Positions 1 to 9,619 of a stretch of 64,000 nucleotides of DNA are shown one piece after another (position 1 is the stretch's first letter; each line of letters opens with the position of its first letter). The position numbers and the translations under genes were made by a program. The stretch comes from a bacterium (GTDB taxonomy: Bacteria > Krumholzibacteriota > Krumholzibacteriia > LZORAL124-64-63). The stretch is from the NCBI GenBank assembly GCA_020049465.1, contig JAIFKS010000007.1, positions 1-64,000 of the forward strand, read 5' to 3'. The notes beneath the pieces were generated by a model. That model ran no database searches. It saw only the letters and a list, made by a program, of their open reading frames with translations, and was not told where the DNA came from.

Positions 1-1101
1 CACGTCCTTCACTTCGCCCTCGACGCCAAAAGACCGCAGCGTCGACTCCAGGAGATCGGCCGCGGCGTCCAGTTCGGTGGCCGCCACGGGCTGTCCTTCC
101 GGACCGGCCGGGGTGAGCAGTTCCAGTCCCGGCAGCTTCATCGGACCGCGGGCCGGGCGGCGCGCCTTCGCCGCCGCGCGCGCGGGACGGGCCGCCGCCG
201 CATCATCGTCCAGTTCCTCGCCGTCGGCGCCGGGCAGGGCGACGGCTTCGGCCAGGTCGTCGGCGAAATCGGCGTCGTCGTCATCAATCGTACCGGAAGC
301 CGGTACCGGCGGATTGTGCACGACTCTTTCACGGGCTTTGGCCGCGGCGGCGACCGCGGCGCGCGACATCTCCGGTTCGGCGGGCGCCGACTCCCCCGTC
401 TCGTCCGCGTCCGCTGCGCTGCGCCGCGGCCGCGCCGCCCACGCCTGCGCCACGGCCGCCGCAAGCCGCGGACCGGAACCGCCCAGCCCCCGACCGATCG
501 CGCGGCCCAGCGCCGCGAACATCCGCGCCAACGGGCCTCCGATCAGGCCCAGCCACGCCAAACGGCGTCCGGCCATCAATCCCGTCACCGCCAGCAGCGC
601 GGCGGTGAGGAAAATGCGCCCTCCACCGGCACCGAAAGCCTGGTGGAACAGCCCCGCCAGATGGAACCCCGCAGCCCCACCCCAGTTCGCAGCGCCCGGC
701 GTGCCCAACGGCCAGTCCGGCTGACCGAACCAGGTCGCCGTCACCAGCCAGATCGGCAGCGCGCGCAGCACCCAGCGGCCCGGACGTGCCAGGTTCCCCA
801 TCAGGGATCCGACGCCCAACGCCAGCAGGACCACCGGCACCGCCCAGCACCAGAGCGCACCGAAGCCCAGGCGCCACCCGACATTGAGCAGGGAGCCGAC
901 CGGCCCCCCCGGATTTCCGTCGGGAAACAACTGGTCCAGCGGATGTCCGTAGATGATGTCCGTCCACGGGCCGGGATCGCCCGTGAGCGACAGGCCGCCG
1001 TACAAACCGCAGGCGACCAGCACCAGACCCGGCAGCCAGGGCGCGCGATACCAGGGGGTGTCGCCGCCGCCGCTAGCCTTCTTCCGACTTCGCCCGGCCA
1101 C
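1..1101 (-). CDS. ftsK: FtsK/SpoIIIE DNA translocase, N-terminal part (cut by window edge)
   Basis: N-terminal 367 residues of the septal DNA pump that clears chromosome ends through the closing division site; the motor and gamma domains lie outside the window. The frame has several hydrophobic segments in residues 15-190, including the FtsK_4TM-type run GGAAGFHLAGLFHQAFGAGG near residues 142-161. An acidic Ala-rich linker follows, then the lead-in to the motor (LPGLELLTP, then ADLLESTLRSFGVEGEV near the cut). I start it at a GTG with AGGAGG about 8 bases upstream; an in-frame TGA lies just before. It overlaps the end of accC by 29 bases, so the two are probably co-transcribed. The family call rests on the N-terminal pattern and linker without the ATPase being visible, but it fits well. 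Confidence 0.8.
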   Translation of the reverse strand, partial: MAGRSRKKASGGGDTPWYRAPWLPGLVLVACGLYGGLSLTGDPGPWTDIIYGHPLDQLFPDGNPGGPVGSLLNVGWRLGFGALWCWAVPVVLLALGVGSLMGNLARPGRWVLRALPIWLVTATWFGQPDWPLGTPGAANWGGAAGFHLAGLFHQAFGAGGGRIFLTAALLAVTGLMAGRRLAWLGLIGGPLARMFAALGRAIGRGLGGSGPRLAAAVAQAWAARPRRSAADADETGESAPAEPEMSRAAVAAAAKARERVVHNPPVPASGTIDDDDADFADDLAEAVALPGADGEELDDDAAAARPARAAAKARRPARGPMKLPGLELLTPAGPEGQPVAATELDAAADLLESTLRSFGVEGEVKDV

Positions 1102-2455
1102 GCAATCCCTCCTGGAGATGGGTCAGTTCCTCTTCCAGGAAGCGGGTCGTTGCCTTCCCCTGCAGGAAGACCGGATTGTCCAGCACTTCGATGTGGAACG
1201 GGGTGCTGGTCGGCAGCCCTTCGAACACACATTCGGAGAGGGCGCGGCGCATCCGTGCGACAGCTTCCTCGCGGTTCTTGCCGTGGGTCATGATCTTCGC
1301 CAGCAGCGAATCGTAATGCGGCGGCACCAGATAGTCCGAATAGACATGGGTGTCGACGCGCACGCCGGGTCCACCCGGCGCATGGTAGTAGAAAACGCGG
1401 CCCGGGCAGGGCATGAAGTCGCGCTCGGGGTTCTCGGCATTGATGCGGCATTCGATCGCGTGCCCCGTGACCGTGATGTCCTTCTGCACGAAATCGAACG
1501 GTTCATCGGCCGCCACGCGGATCATCCACTTCATCAGGTCGATGCCGGTCACCAGTTCGGTCACGCCGTGCTCGACCTGGATCCGGGTGTTCATCTCCAT
1601 GAAGTAGAACTTGCCATCGGTATCGAGCAGGAACTCGACGGTGCCGGCGCTGCGGTAGTTGACGCGTTCGGCGAGCCTGACCGCGGCCGCCCCCATCTCG
1701 CCACGCAGTTTCGGGTTGACCGCCGGGGAGGGCGCTTCCTCGATCAGCTTCTGGTGGCGGCGCTGGACCGAGCAGTCGCGCTCGCCGAAGTGCAGGATGT
1801 GGCCGTGGTGGTCGCCCATCAGCTGGATCTCCACGTGCCGCGGCGCCACCAGGTACTTCTCGATGTAGACGCCGTCGTTCCCGAACGCCGCCTTGGCCTC
1901 GTTGCGGGCCGCGACGTAGTTCTTGCGCAGTTCCGCCTCATCCCATGCCACGCGCATGCCCTTGCCGCCGCCGCCGGCGGTGGCCTTGATGATCACCGGG
2001 AAACCGAACTGCGCGGCCGCCAGGACCGCCTCGTCCTCGGTGTCGACCAGCCCCGTGCCCGGGACCACCGGCACGCCCGCTTCGACCGCCATCGTGCGGG
2101 CGGTCGCCTTGTCGCCCATCTTACGGATGACGTCCGGCGTGGGCCCGATCCAGACGAAGTCGTTGTCGACGCAGATCTCGGCGAATTCGGCGTTCTCGGC
2201 CAGGAAGCCGTACCCGGGATGGATCGCCTCGGCGCCGGTGATCTCGGCGGCGGCGATGATATTGGGGATGCGCAGGTAGCTTTCGGCGCTGGTCTTCTTG
2301 CCCACGCACACGGATTCATCGGCATATTTGACGTGAAGCGAGTCGGCGTCGGCCACCGAGTGGATCGCCACGCTCTGCACGCCCAGTTCGCGGCAGGCGC
2401 GCATGATGCGCAGGGCGATCTCACCCCGGTTCGCGACGAGAATCTTCTTGAACAT
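1073..2455 (-). CDS. accC: acetyl-CoA carboxylase, biotin carboxylase subunit
   Basis: 460-residue ATP-dependent biotin carboxylase that carboxylates the biotin on AccB in the first step of fatty acid synthesis. The N-terminus MFKKILVANRGEIALRIMR is the classic family start. The Gly-rich ATP loop KATAGGGGKGMRV, the MEMNTRIQVEHGVTE catalytic block and the C-terminal lobe are all present, and the length is close to the usual 450. The frame stays open 52 codons further upstream, but that extension lacks family similarity and the chosen ATG has AGGAAG about 7 bases before it. Its partner accB lies about 1.6 kb upstream, separated by pilT, which is unusual because accB and accC are normally adjacent. 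A tandem 14-base duplication lies just upstream of the ribosome site. Confidence 0.97.
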   Translation of the reverse strand: MFKKILVANRGEIALRIMRACRELGVQSVAIHSVADADSLHVKYADESVCVGKKTSAESYLRIPNIIAAAEITGAEAIHPGYGFLAENAEFAEICVDNDFVWIGPTPDVIRKMGDKATARTMAVEAGVPVVPGTGLVDTEDEAVLAAAQFGFPVIIKATAGGGGKGMRVAWDEAELRKNYVAARNEAKAAFGNDGVYIEKYLVAPRHVEIQLMGDHHGHILHFGERDCSVQRRHQKLIEEAPSPAVNPKLRGEMGAAAVRLAERVNYRSAGTVEFLLDTDGKFYFMEMNTRIQVEHGVTELVTGIDLMKWMIRVAADEPFDFVQKDITVTGHAIECRINAENPERDFMPCPGRVFYYHAPGGPGVRVDTHVYSDYLVPPHYDSLLAKIMTHGKNREEAVARMRRALSECVFEGLPTSTPFHIEVLDNPVFLQGKATTRFLEEELTHLQEGLRGRAKSEEG

Positions 2456-2465
2456 CAACGACTTC

Positions 2466-2493
2466 CTGCTTTGGAGACACTGCTTTGGAGACA
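2466..2493. repeat. tandem 14-base duplication upstream of accC
   Basis: CTGCTTTGGAGACA occurs twice head to tail, at 2466-2479 and 2480-2493. On the transcribed strand the copy nearer the gene ends in AAGCAG directly before GAAG, so it contributes to the AGGAAG ribosome-binding site of accC, whose ATG lies 10 bases further on. It looks like a local slippage or duplication event in the leader; no function is assigned. Confidence 0.7.
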
Positions 2494-2695
2494 TACGTCT
2501 GCGCGCCGGCAGGTCCCTGCGGGACGGCGGCTGCGGGACGGCACATTCTGGGCTGCGCCCGCGGCGATGGCAAGGGAAAACGGGCTGGCCTGAAATCGCG
2601 GCGGGCGCCAAACGCGGCGACCCGGCCGAAACAGGCCGGGCCGCCCCGATCCACCGCGATGACAGTCCGTTACGCAGCCGTCAGATACGGGCTGG

Positions 2696-3838
<1,143 letters not shown>

Positions 3839-3980
3839 CACTGCCCAGCTCCCCGGCAAAGAGGGCCGCGCCAGCACCCGGGCTGCGCGACGGGATTGAT
3901 TTGCCATAGGGTTCGGCACTCCGGCCGTCTGACTTGACGATTGATATGGGAGCAGTGACCGGCTTTCACCGGTTGTCCCC

Positions 3981-4015
3981 GAAAAGAGACGGGCCCGCTC
4001 TCGATGAGCGGGCCC
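3981..4015 (-). terminator. intrinsic terminator after accB
   Basis: A perfect 10-base stem, GGGCCCGCTC at 3991-4000 pairing with GAGCGGGCCC at 4006-4015, has a 5-base loop. It is followed on the minus strand by a short T-rich stretch at 3982-3985. It lies about 80 bases downstream of the accB stop and 150 bases upstream of pilT, so it ends the efp-accB transcript and implies a separate promoter for pilT. Confidence 0.85.
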
Positions 4016-4093
4016 ACGGATATCTTGACGAAGACGCGAGCCGCGGAGCATCCCGGCCGGATGGCCAGGCTGACGGCGGCGGCCGGTACGTCG

Positions 4094-4582
4094 TCAGTCG
4101 GGATCGATCAGGAACAAGACGGCTTCGGCTTCCACCGGGCTGCCGTTCTCGACCAGGATCTCCCGGATCGTCCCCGCCATCTCCGCTTCGATCTCGTTCA
4201 TCACCTTCATGGCTTCGATGATGCAAAGCGGCTGGCCCTTGCTGACGTGGTCCCCCACGTTCACGAAATTCGGGCTGGTCGGCGCCGGAGCGCGGTACAG
4301 GGTGCCCACAATGGGCGAGCGCAACTCCTTCCACCGGGCCCGGGCCGGGTCGGCAGCGACCGCCGGAGCGGCTGCCGGCGCCGCGACGGCCACCGGCGAG
4401 GTGGCCGCGGCGAGCACCGTTGCGGGAGCCGCCTGCGCCGCCTGCGCCATCACCGGAGCGCCCATCACCGCGGCCGGCGACTTCTGGATCCGGATCGTCG
4501 TGTCCTTGTTGACGATCTCCAGTTCCTCGATGCCGCTCTGTTCCACCAGCTTGACCAATTCCCTGACAGTCTCAATATCCAT
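4094..4582 (-). CDS. accB: acetyl-CoA carboxylase biotin carboxyl carrier protein
   Basis: 162-residue BCCP that carries carboxybiotin between the biotin carboxylase and carboxyltransferase sites. It begins [20 protein letters not shown], the typical N-terminal helix. A low-complexity Ala/Pro/Val linker occupies roughly residues 33-82, and the C-terminal biotinyl domain contains [12 protein letters not shown] with the biotinylated Lys. Length and architecture are normal. It follows efp by 27 bases and ends before a strong terminator, so efp and accB form one transcript. The efp-accB order is common in bacteria, but accC normally follows directly and here does not. Confidence 0.97.
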   Translation of the reverse strand: MDIETVRELVKLVEQSGIEELEIVNKDTTIRIQKSPAAVMGAPVMAQAAQAAPATVLAAATSPVAVAAPAAAPAVAADPARARWKELRSPIVGTLYRAPAPTSPNFVNVGDHVSKGQPLCIIEAMKVMNEIEAEMAGTIREILVENGSPVEAEAVLFLIDPD

Positions 4583-4609
4583 GCGTTCGCCTCCGATGCG
4601 AGCGGGGGG

Positions 4610-5167
4610 TCAGACGCGACCCAGGTATTTCCCGGTCCTCGTGTCGATCTTCAGGATCTGCCCTTCCTCGATGAAAAGCGGCACCTGGACCACGAGACCC
4701 GTCTCCATGGTTGCGGGCTTCGAGCCGCCCTGGGCGGTGTCGCCGCGCAGACCGGGGTCGGTGGTCTTGACGGCCAGCTCGACCGTGAACGGGGGCTCGA
4801 CCGACAGCGGCGTGTCCTCCTGCATGAGGATGGTGCACATCTCGCTTTCCTTGATGTACAGCAACAGGTCGCCCAGACCTTCCCGGTGCATCTGCATCTG
4901 CTCGAAGGTCTCCGTGTTCATGAAGACCAGGTAATCGCCGTCGGGGTAAAGATACTGGTACTCCCGGCGTTCGAGCCGGACCTCATCGACCTTTTCGCCG
5001 GCGCGGAAGGTCTCTTCGACCACCTTGCCGTTCTTGATGTTCTTCAACTTGGTGCGCACGAAAGCGCCGCCCTTGCCCGGCTTCACGTGCTGGAAATCCA
5101 CGATCGTCCACAGCTGTTCCTTGAACCGCAACGTGAAGCCCGTGCGAAAGTCGCTCGTATCCGCCAC
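4610..5167 (-). CDS. efp: translation elongation factor P
   Basis: 185-residue EF-P, which binds stalled ribosomes between the P and E sites and relieves pausing at consecutive prolines. All three beta-barrel domains appear present and the length matches the family. The KOW-like N-terminal domain carries the tip loop KPGKGGAF with Lys32 at the position modified by EpmA/EpmB in many bacteria. The C-terminal VPLFIEEGQILKIDTRTGKYLGRV is the standard ending. The Lys tip excludes the Arg-rhamnosylated EarP type. Neither EpmA nor EpmB is visible here, so the modification state is unknown. It heads the efp-accB transcript. Confidence 0.96.
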   Translation of the reverse strand: MADTSDFRTGFTLRFKEQLWTIVDFQHVKPGKGGAFVRTKLKNIKNGKVVEETFRAGEKVDEVRLERREYQYLYPDGDYLVFMNTETFEQMQMHREGLGDLLLYIKESEMCTILMQEDTPLSVEPPFTVELAVKTTDPGLRGDTAQGGSKPATMETGLVVQVPLFIEEGQILKIDTRTGKYLGRV

Positions 5168-5225
5168 TGATGTCCTCGCTTCGTGACCTGGATGGGAAGA
5201 GGCCTCCGGGGGCCAACCTGTTCAT

Positions 5226-5253
5226 TGATAACACGCGTTTAGAGGGAAGGCAA
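5226..5253 (-). promoter_or_regulatory. candidate sigma70-type promoter for efp-accB
   Basis: On the minus strand TTGCCT (5248-5253) and TTATCA (5226-5231) are separated by 16 bases, about 60 bases upstream of the efp ATG. It lies in the least GC-rich part of the 103-base gap between aroQ and efp. Neither hexamer is perfect, so this is a plausible rather than firm call. Confidence 0.45.
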
Positions 5254-5270
5254 CGTCCGTTGCGCCTCCG

Positions 5271-5723
5271 CTAGGGGTCGGACCCCAGCCGTAAACGGGC
5301 AGCCAAGCCCTCCAAAGCAAACCGGTAGCCGTCGACCCCGAAGCCGCGCAGACCGGCGTAAACGACGTCCTCCAAGAGGTTTCGCCGCCGGAAGGGTTCC
5401 CGCGCCGCGGGATTGCTGAGATGCACTTCGATAACGGGAATCGATATCGACGACACTGCATCCCGCACCGCCACCGAGGTATGGGTGTAGGCTCCCGCGT
5501 TCAGGATCAGGCCCTTCGCCTGGTCGCCGGCCCGGTGGATCCAGGTCACCAGCTGTCCTTCACCCTCACATTGGTCGAACGTCAGTTCCAGCCCAAGGCC
5601 CGCCGCCCAGCCGGAGCAGAGCGCCGCCAGTTCGGCCAAAGTCGTGGTGCCGTAGACCTGCGGCTCGCGCCGGCCGAGCCGCGACAGATTCGGCCCGTTC
5701 AAAATGTGGACCGGCTGGTTCAC
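5271..5723 (-). CDS. aroQ: 3-dehydroquinate dehydratase, type II
   Basis: 150-residue enzyme of the shikimate pathway that converts 3-dehydroquinate to 3-dehydroshikimate as a dodecamer. Recognisable elements are ILNGPNLSRLG at the N-terminus, REPQVYG with the catalytic Tyr, ILNAGAYTHTS, and EVHLSNPAAREPFRR with the active-site His. Family members usually have NLNxLG where this one has NLSRLG, a mild variation. Length is normal. Its ATG overlaps the TGA of the upstream TPR gene by four bases, which indicates translational coupling. Confidence 0.95.
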   Translation of the reverse strand: MNQPVHILNGPNLSRLGRREPQVYGTTTLAELAALCSGWAAGLGLELTFDQCEGEGQLVTWIHRAGDQAKGLILNAGAYTHTSVAVRDAVSSISIPVIEVHLSNPAAREPFRRRNLLEDVVYAGLRGFGVDGYRFALEGLAARLRLGSDP

Positions 5724-6481
5724 GGGGAGACCTCGCGTTCGGTCCGCAGCCGCTCGATCCAGCGGGCGAACTGTTCCCTTGCCAGTTCCCGCCGCTCGCC
5801 GGCCTCATCACGGACCGCGCCGACCGTCACCGTGGCCGGGCCGGCGGCTTCACCGGGATCCACCGCGAGCAGCTTCCCGACCGCCGTCGACGCTCCCGGC
5901 AGGGCGGCCAGGCGCCGCCCCACCTGCTGGTCGTTCGGCCTCTCATCGGCCAGGCGGCGCAGGAGCGTTTCGGCCTTCTGCCGATAACCCTGCGCCAGAT
6001 ACAGATCCACCAGCGTCAAGGTCGCGAAGCCGTCAGCACCGTCGCCACCGGCAGCTTCCGCGGCCGACGACAACCGCTGTTCACGCATCGTCGTCAGGAC
6101 CGTCTTCCAGTGGGGATCGTCCGGGTCCAGCTGCGCCAACCGCTCGTAGTGGCCGATGGCCGCCACCAGATCGCCCCGCCGGCGGTCTTCATCCGCCAGG
6201 AGTTCGAGAGCCACCAGGTTGTCCGGATCGAACTCCAGCGCCCGGGCCGCCGCCTCGGCCGCCTGTGTCGGCCGCCCGGCCGAGGCCAGCGTCCGGGCCA
6301 GCGTGACCAGCCCGCCCACGGCCTGCGGATGACGTGCCAGACCCTCGTCCAGGATCGCCAGCGCCTCTTCGTTCTTCCCGGCCTGACGCAACAGGTCGGC
6401 CAGCGGGATGAACGCCCGTGTCGAGGGCGCCGCTTCCCACCGTTTGCGGCATTCGCTGATCCTGGCGTTCAAATCGATCAC
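5720..6481 (-). CDS. tetratricopeptide-repeat protein, function unknown
   Basis: 253-residue soluble protein with no signal peptide. Residues 1-150 contain about four TPR-like helical pairs (LADLLRQAGKNEEALAILDEGLARHP, then similar AxxxARALEFDPDN and YERLAQLDPDDP units). The last 50 residues form a charged helix (REQFARWIERLRTERE). TPR modules usually bind partner proteins; nothing here names the partner. It lies 12 bases downstream of an acyl-CoA dehydrogenase gene and overlaps aroQ, so all three are probably co-transcribed, but the combination does not suggest a joint pathway. Confidence 0.8.
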   Translation of the reverse strand: MIDLNARISECRKRWEAAPSTRAFIPLADLLRQAGKNEEALAILDEGLARHPQAVGGLVTLARTLASAGRPTQAAEAAARALEFDPDNLVALELLADEDRRRGDLVAAIGHYERLAQLDPDDPHWKTVLTTMREQRLSSAAEAAGGDGADGFATLTLVDLYLAQGYRQKAETLLRRLADERPNDQQVGRRLAALPGASTAVGKLLAVDPGEAAGPATVTVGAVRDEAGERRELAREQFARWIERLRTEREVSP

Positions 6482-6493
6482 GTGCGGTCGTCC

Positions 6494-8146
6494 TCAGTCC
6501 AACGCCTTGAGTGCCGCGCCCACGCGGTTCATGTCTTCCCACAGGCCGGCCGTCGCCGACGGCGGCAACAGGGCCTCCACGGTTCGCAACAGCTCGGCGC
6601 CCGCCTCCGCGGAACCCTCCTGCGGATCGGCCAGCAGGCAACCGGCGCACAGTTCGGCGCCCTGGCGCACCATGCGCGCCACCTTGCGCGCGAAGACGCG
6701 GCTCATCGCCGGCGTCATGTCGGCCGGCAAACCGTCGTCCGGCGTTCCGCGCACGGCCTTGGCCACGAAGGCCGCGGCGACTTCCGTGGCTGTGATCATG
6801 TCGGCAAAAGTGAACATGACCATCTGGCTGCGGGTGAGCTTGGCCTGGTGCATCCTCAGGATGGTCTCGTTGAGAGCGCGCACCGACGACGCCACCAGCG
6901 CCGCGCCGGCATCCACATCGTCGAGTTCATCGACGGCGCAGGCGAGCAATTCGTAGAAGGCGCCCTTCGATCGCACCGTTTCCTTCCAGCGGAACATCGA
7001 GATGATGCTCTGCTGGATCTCGTTGGTGCCCTCGTAGATCGTGGTGATGCGCACGTCGCGCCGCATCTTCTCGACGAGGTACTCGCGCGCGTAGCCGTAA
7101 CCGCCCAGGGCCTGGATCGACGCGTCTGCCGCGCGGTTGCCGGCCTCCGTGGCCCAGTACTTCGCGATGGAACCTTCGGTCCCCATGTCCGTGCCGCCCT
7201 CGTCGATCCGCAGCGCCGTCTGCTCCATGTAGGCGCGGCCGGCCGCCAGATCGATCCAGGGCTCGACGAGCAGCTTCAGCAGATAGCCTTCCTTCTCGAC
7301 CAGCGGAGCCCCGAACTGGTGGCGCGTCTTCCCGTAGGCCAGCGCGCGGCGCAAAGGCGCCTGTCCGCCGCCCAGGCCGAAGGCGCCGACCATCAATCGG
7401 GTGTAGCCGAAGACGGCGTTCGCCTGTTTGAGCCCCTGGCCTTCGACGCCGCCGATGAGATGGTCCGCGGGAACCACGACATCGTCCAGCAGCACGCCGG
7501 TCGTGTTGGAGGCGCGGATGCCGTGCTTGTCCTCTTTCTTGCCGACGGCCAGGCCGGCGGTGCCCTTTTCCACGACGAAGAAACTGGGACCGCCCGGGGT
7601 CTTGGCCAGGATCGTGTAGAGGTCGGCCACGCCCCCGTTGGTGATGAACTGCTTGGCGCCGTTGAGGCGGTAGCCGGTCACCGCGCCGGAGGCATCCACG
7701 ATCGCTTCGGCCGTCGTCTTGAGCGCCGCGACATTGCTGCCCGCTTCCGGTTCGGTCACGCCGTACGCCACGATGAGCCCTTCGCCGGCGATGCGCGACA
7801 GCCAGCGCTGCTTCTGCCCGGGCGTGCCGCCCACCAGAATGGGGTCGGTGCCCAGACAGATCGCCAGGAAGGCCGTGGCCACGCCCAGGTCCCAGGCCGC
7901 CATCTCTTCGCTGACGCGGCAGATGTCGCGCGCGCCGCCACCGAGACCGCCGCAGTCCTCGGGCAGGAAGATCAGGTGCAGACCCACGTCCGGCGACAGC
8001 AGCTTGCGGATCAGGTCCGTCGGGAACGCATCCTGTTCGTCCATCTCCATGATCCGATGGTCGGACAGTTCACGGCCAACGACCTGCCGCAGCGTGTCCA
8101 GCACCATCGAGGACATTTCCGGGGACAGTCCGGCGGGAGCTTTCAT
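6494..8146 (-). CDS. acyl-CoA dehydrogenase family flavoprotein
   Basis: 550-residue FAD enzyme expected to introduce a trans-2 double bond in an acyl-CoA thioester and pass electrons to ETF. The N-terminal helical domain is followed by the middle beta domain (YGVTEPEAGSNVAALKTTA, then NGAKQFITNGGVADLY) and the C-terminal four-helix domain with RHQFGAPLVEKEG, QALGGYGYAREY and IYEGTNEIQ, whose Glu is the usual catalytic base position. An additional 130-residue helical C-terminus follows, as in the longer FadE/VLCAD-like members, so long-chain substrates are possible. No ETF or thiolase genes are adjacent. The start ATG has only a weak ribosome site. Confidence 0.9.
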   Translation of the reverse strand: MKAPAGLSPEMSSMVLDTLRQVVGRELSDHRIMEMDEQDAFPTDLIRKLLSPDVGLHLIFLPEDCGGLGGGARDICRVSEEMAAWDLGVATAFLAICLGTDPILVGGTPGQKQRWLSRIAGEGLIVAYGVTEPEAGSNVAALKTTAEAIVDASGAVTGYRLNGAKQFITNGGVADLYTILAKTPGGPSFFVVEKGTAGLAVGKKEDKHGIRASNTTGVLLDDVVVPADHLIGGVEGQGLKQANAVFGYTRLMVGAFGLGGGQAPLRRALAYGKTRHQFGAPLVEKEGYLLKLLVEPWIDLAAGRAYMEQTALRIDEGGTDMGTEGSIAKYWATEAGNRAADASIQALGGYGYAREYLVEKMRRDVRITTIYEGTNEIQQSIISMFRWKETVRSKGAFYELLACAVDELDDVDAGAALVASSVRALNETILRMHQAKLTRSQMVMFTFADMITATEVAAAFVAKAVRGTPDDGLPADMTPAMSRVFARKVARMVRQGAELCAGCLLADPQEGSAEAGAELLRTVEALLPPSATAGLWEDMNRVGAALKALD

Positions 8147-8185
8147 GGGTGCATTTCACTTTCCGCGCCGGCCGGTCGGCCGCGC

Positions 8186-9091
8186 TCAGGCAATATTCAG
8201 ACGGCCCCGCCCCACCAGGACGCAGGCACCGCCAACCTTGATATTCGTGGCCTGGCCGCCGCGCACCGTGGCCTCGGCCACGATCCGGCTGGGCCGGCCC
8301 ATCTCCAGGCCCTGTTCGCTGACGATGCGGACGTTCTCGTCGCACTTGATCAGCCGGTGTTTGATCAGGTAGGCGACCAGCGCGCCAGTGGCGGCGCCGC
8401 TGGCGGCGTCCTCGGGAATGCCGAAATGCGGGGCGAACATCCGGCAGTGCACGGTCGACTCGGGGTTCTCCACGTCGCAGGTGAAGACGAACAGATCGCC
8501 GAACCCGAGGTCGCGCGCGATCGCATCGGCTTCGCGCCGGCGAAGGTTGATGGCCGCCATGGCCTCGAGGGAGGTCAGCGGCACGATGTGGATCGGCAGA
8601 CCCGTCGAGATGATCTCGCACGGAAGCCCCGTGATGGCGATCTCTTCCTCGGACAGACCCAGCGTGCGCGCCACCTTGCCCCGGTGGAAATACTGGCCCA
8701 TGAAGACCGGCGGTTCCTGCGTCAGGTAGTACACCGTCCGGTCGCGCTCCAGCCTGCGTTCAACCGTGAACCGTCCCGCCTCGAGTTCCCAGGTGAACGG
8801 AACCACGGCGCCATCGGTACGCCCGAGTTCGTCCAGGGCGAACGTCGCACCCAGCACCGAATGCCCGCCGAACGGGATTTCACCGGACGGCGTGAACACG
8901 CGCAGACCGGCCGCCGGCAGTCCGGCCGACTTCGGCGGCACGATGAAAGCCGTCTCTCCCGCGCCCATTTCCATGGCCAGCTTCTGCATGAGCTGCTCGG
9001 CCACATCCGCCCCGTCGGGGAACAGATAGAGGCGGCTGCCCCCAAAGGGCTGATCCGTGAAGACGTCGATGAGCAGGAATTCGAGTTCCAT
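8186..9091 (-). CDS. PhzF-family isomerase-like protein
   Basis: 301-residue member of the PhzF/diaminopimelate-epimerase-fold family. It begins MELEFLLIDVFTDQPFGG and shows the two-lobe signature: LRVFTPSGEIPFGGHSVLGA in lobe one, and MFAPHFGIPEDAASGAATGALVAYLI in lobe two. The Glu in GAGETAFI matches the proposed catalytic acid. The usual Gly-Asn-Pro after the first strand is replaced by Gly-Ser-Arg. Most family members outside phenazine clusters have no known substrate, so I give no gene name. A GTG ten codons upstream would extend it; I prefer the ATG because the family starts there. A 39-base gap separates it from the acyl-CoA dehydrogenase. Confidence 0.82.
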   Translation of the reverse strand: MELEFLLIDVFTDQPFGGSRLYLFPDGADVAEQLMQKLAMEMGAGETAFIVPPKSAGLPAAGLRVFTPSGEIPFGGHSVLGATFALDELGRTDGAVVPFTWELEAGRFTVERRLERDRTVYYLTQEPPVFMGQYFHRGKVARTLGLSEEEIAITGLPCEIISTGLPIHIVPLTSLEAMAAINLRRREADAIARDLGFGDLFVFTCDVENPESTVHCRMFAPHFGIPEDAASGAATGALVAYLIKHRLIKCDENVRIVSEQGLEMGRPSRIVAEATVRGGQATNIKVGGACVLVGRGRLNIA

Positions 9092-9232
9092 CGCGTGGCG
9101 TCCGTCTCGGGCCTTCGGCACATGCCGGCGGCCGGGGGCAGTCCTGGGTCCGGCACCGGTCGGGTGAATTTAGCACAAGCCAGCGGGCCGGCCAAGCCGA
9201 TTGGCGTTCGCGCCGAACCCTGGCCGCCCCCT

Positions 9233-9619
9233 TCAGCGGTCGATCACGACGAATCCCACCGCCGCGTCCCGCTCGTGGCTGAGGCTGGCCAATACGGTGC
9301 CGCCGCCGCCGGCGGCCAGCGCGGCCGCCGCCAGGCCGTGCAGGACCACACGGGGCGCGCCGCCGGCGGAACGCCCGACCTCGATATCCCGGTACGGAAT
9401 GCCGCGCACGTCGCCGCCGAGGGCCTTCAGGCACGCTTCCTTGACCGCCCAGCGCCCGGCCACCTGGGCCGCGAAATCCAGCCGCCGCCGGCCGTCCGCG
9501 CCGTCCGGAAGCTCGCCGGGCCGGAAACACCGGGCCAGGAACCGCGAACCGTGCCGCTGCAGCAGCCGTTCGACACGGTCCACCGAAACGATGTCGATGC
9601 CCACGCCGCGCACGCTCAA
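9233..9619 (-). CDS. acpS: holo-[acyl-carrier-protein] synthase
   Basis: 128-residue AcpS that transfers phosphopantetheine from CoA to acyl carrier protein. VGIDIVSVDRVERLL supplies the metal-binding Asp, RWAVKEACLKALG holds the catalytic Lys-Glu, and SHERDAAVGFVVI is the C-terminal strand. I start it at a TTG whose TTGA overlaps the TGA of the upstream sugar transferase, with GGAAGG seven bases before it; GTG six bases downstream is the alternative. The open frame continues another 35 codons upstream, but that part is out of character and overlaps the neighbour. Coupling to a polysaccharide gene is probably fortuitous. Confidence 0.9.
   Translation of the reverse strand: MSVRGVGIDIVSVDRVERLLQRHGSRFLARCFRPGELPDGADGRRRLDFAAQVAGRWAVKEACLKALGGDVRGIPYRDIEVGRSAGGAPRVVLHGLAAAALAAGGGGTVLASLSHERDAAVGFVVIDR

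Noticed and set aside
953-2593. Long open frame on the plus strand opposite accC (546 codons)
   Set aside because: It mirrors accC codon by codon, has no family motif, and arises because the G/C-rich third positions rarely make stops on the opposite strand.
2621-2640. Hairpin CCCGGCC/GGCCGGG downstream of pilT
   Set aside because: The stem is short and the following minus-strand tract is not T-rich, so I do not call it a terminator.
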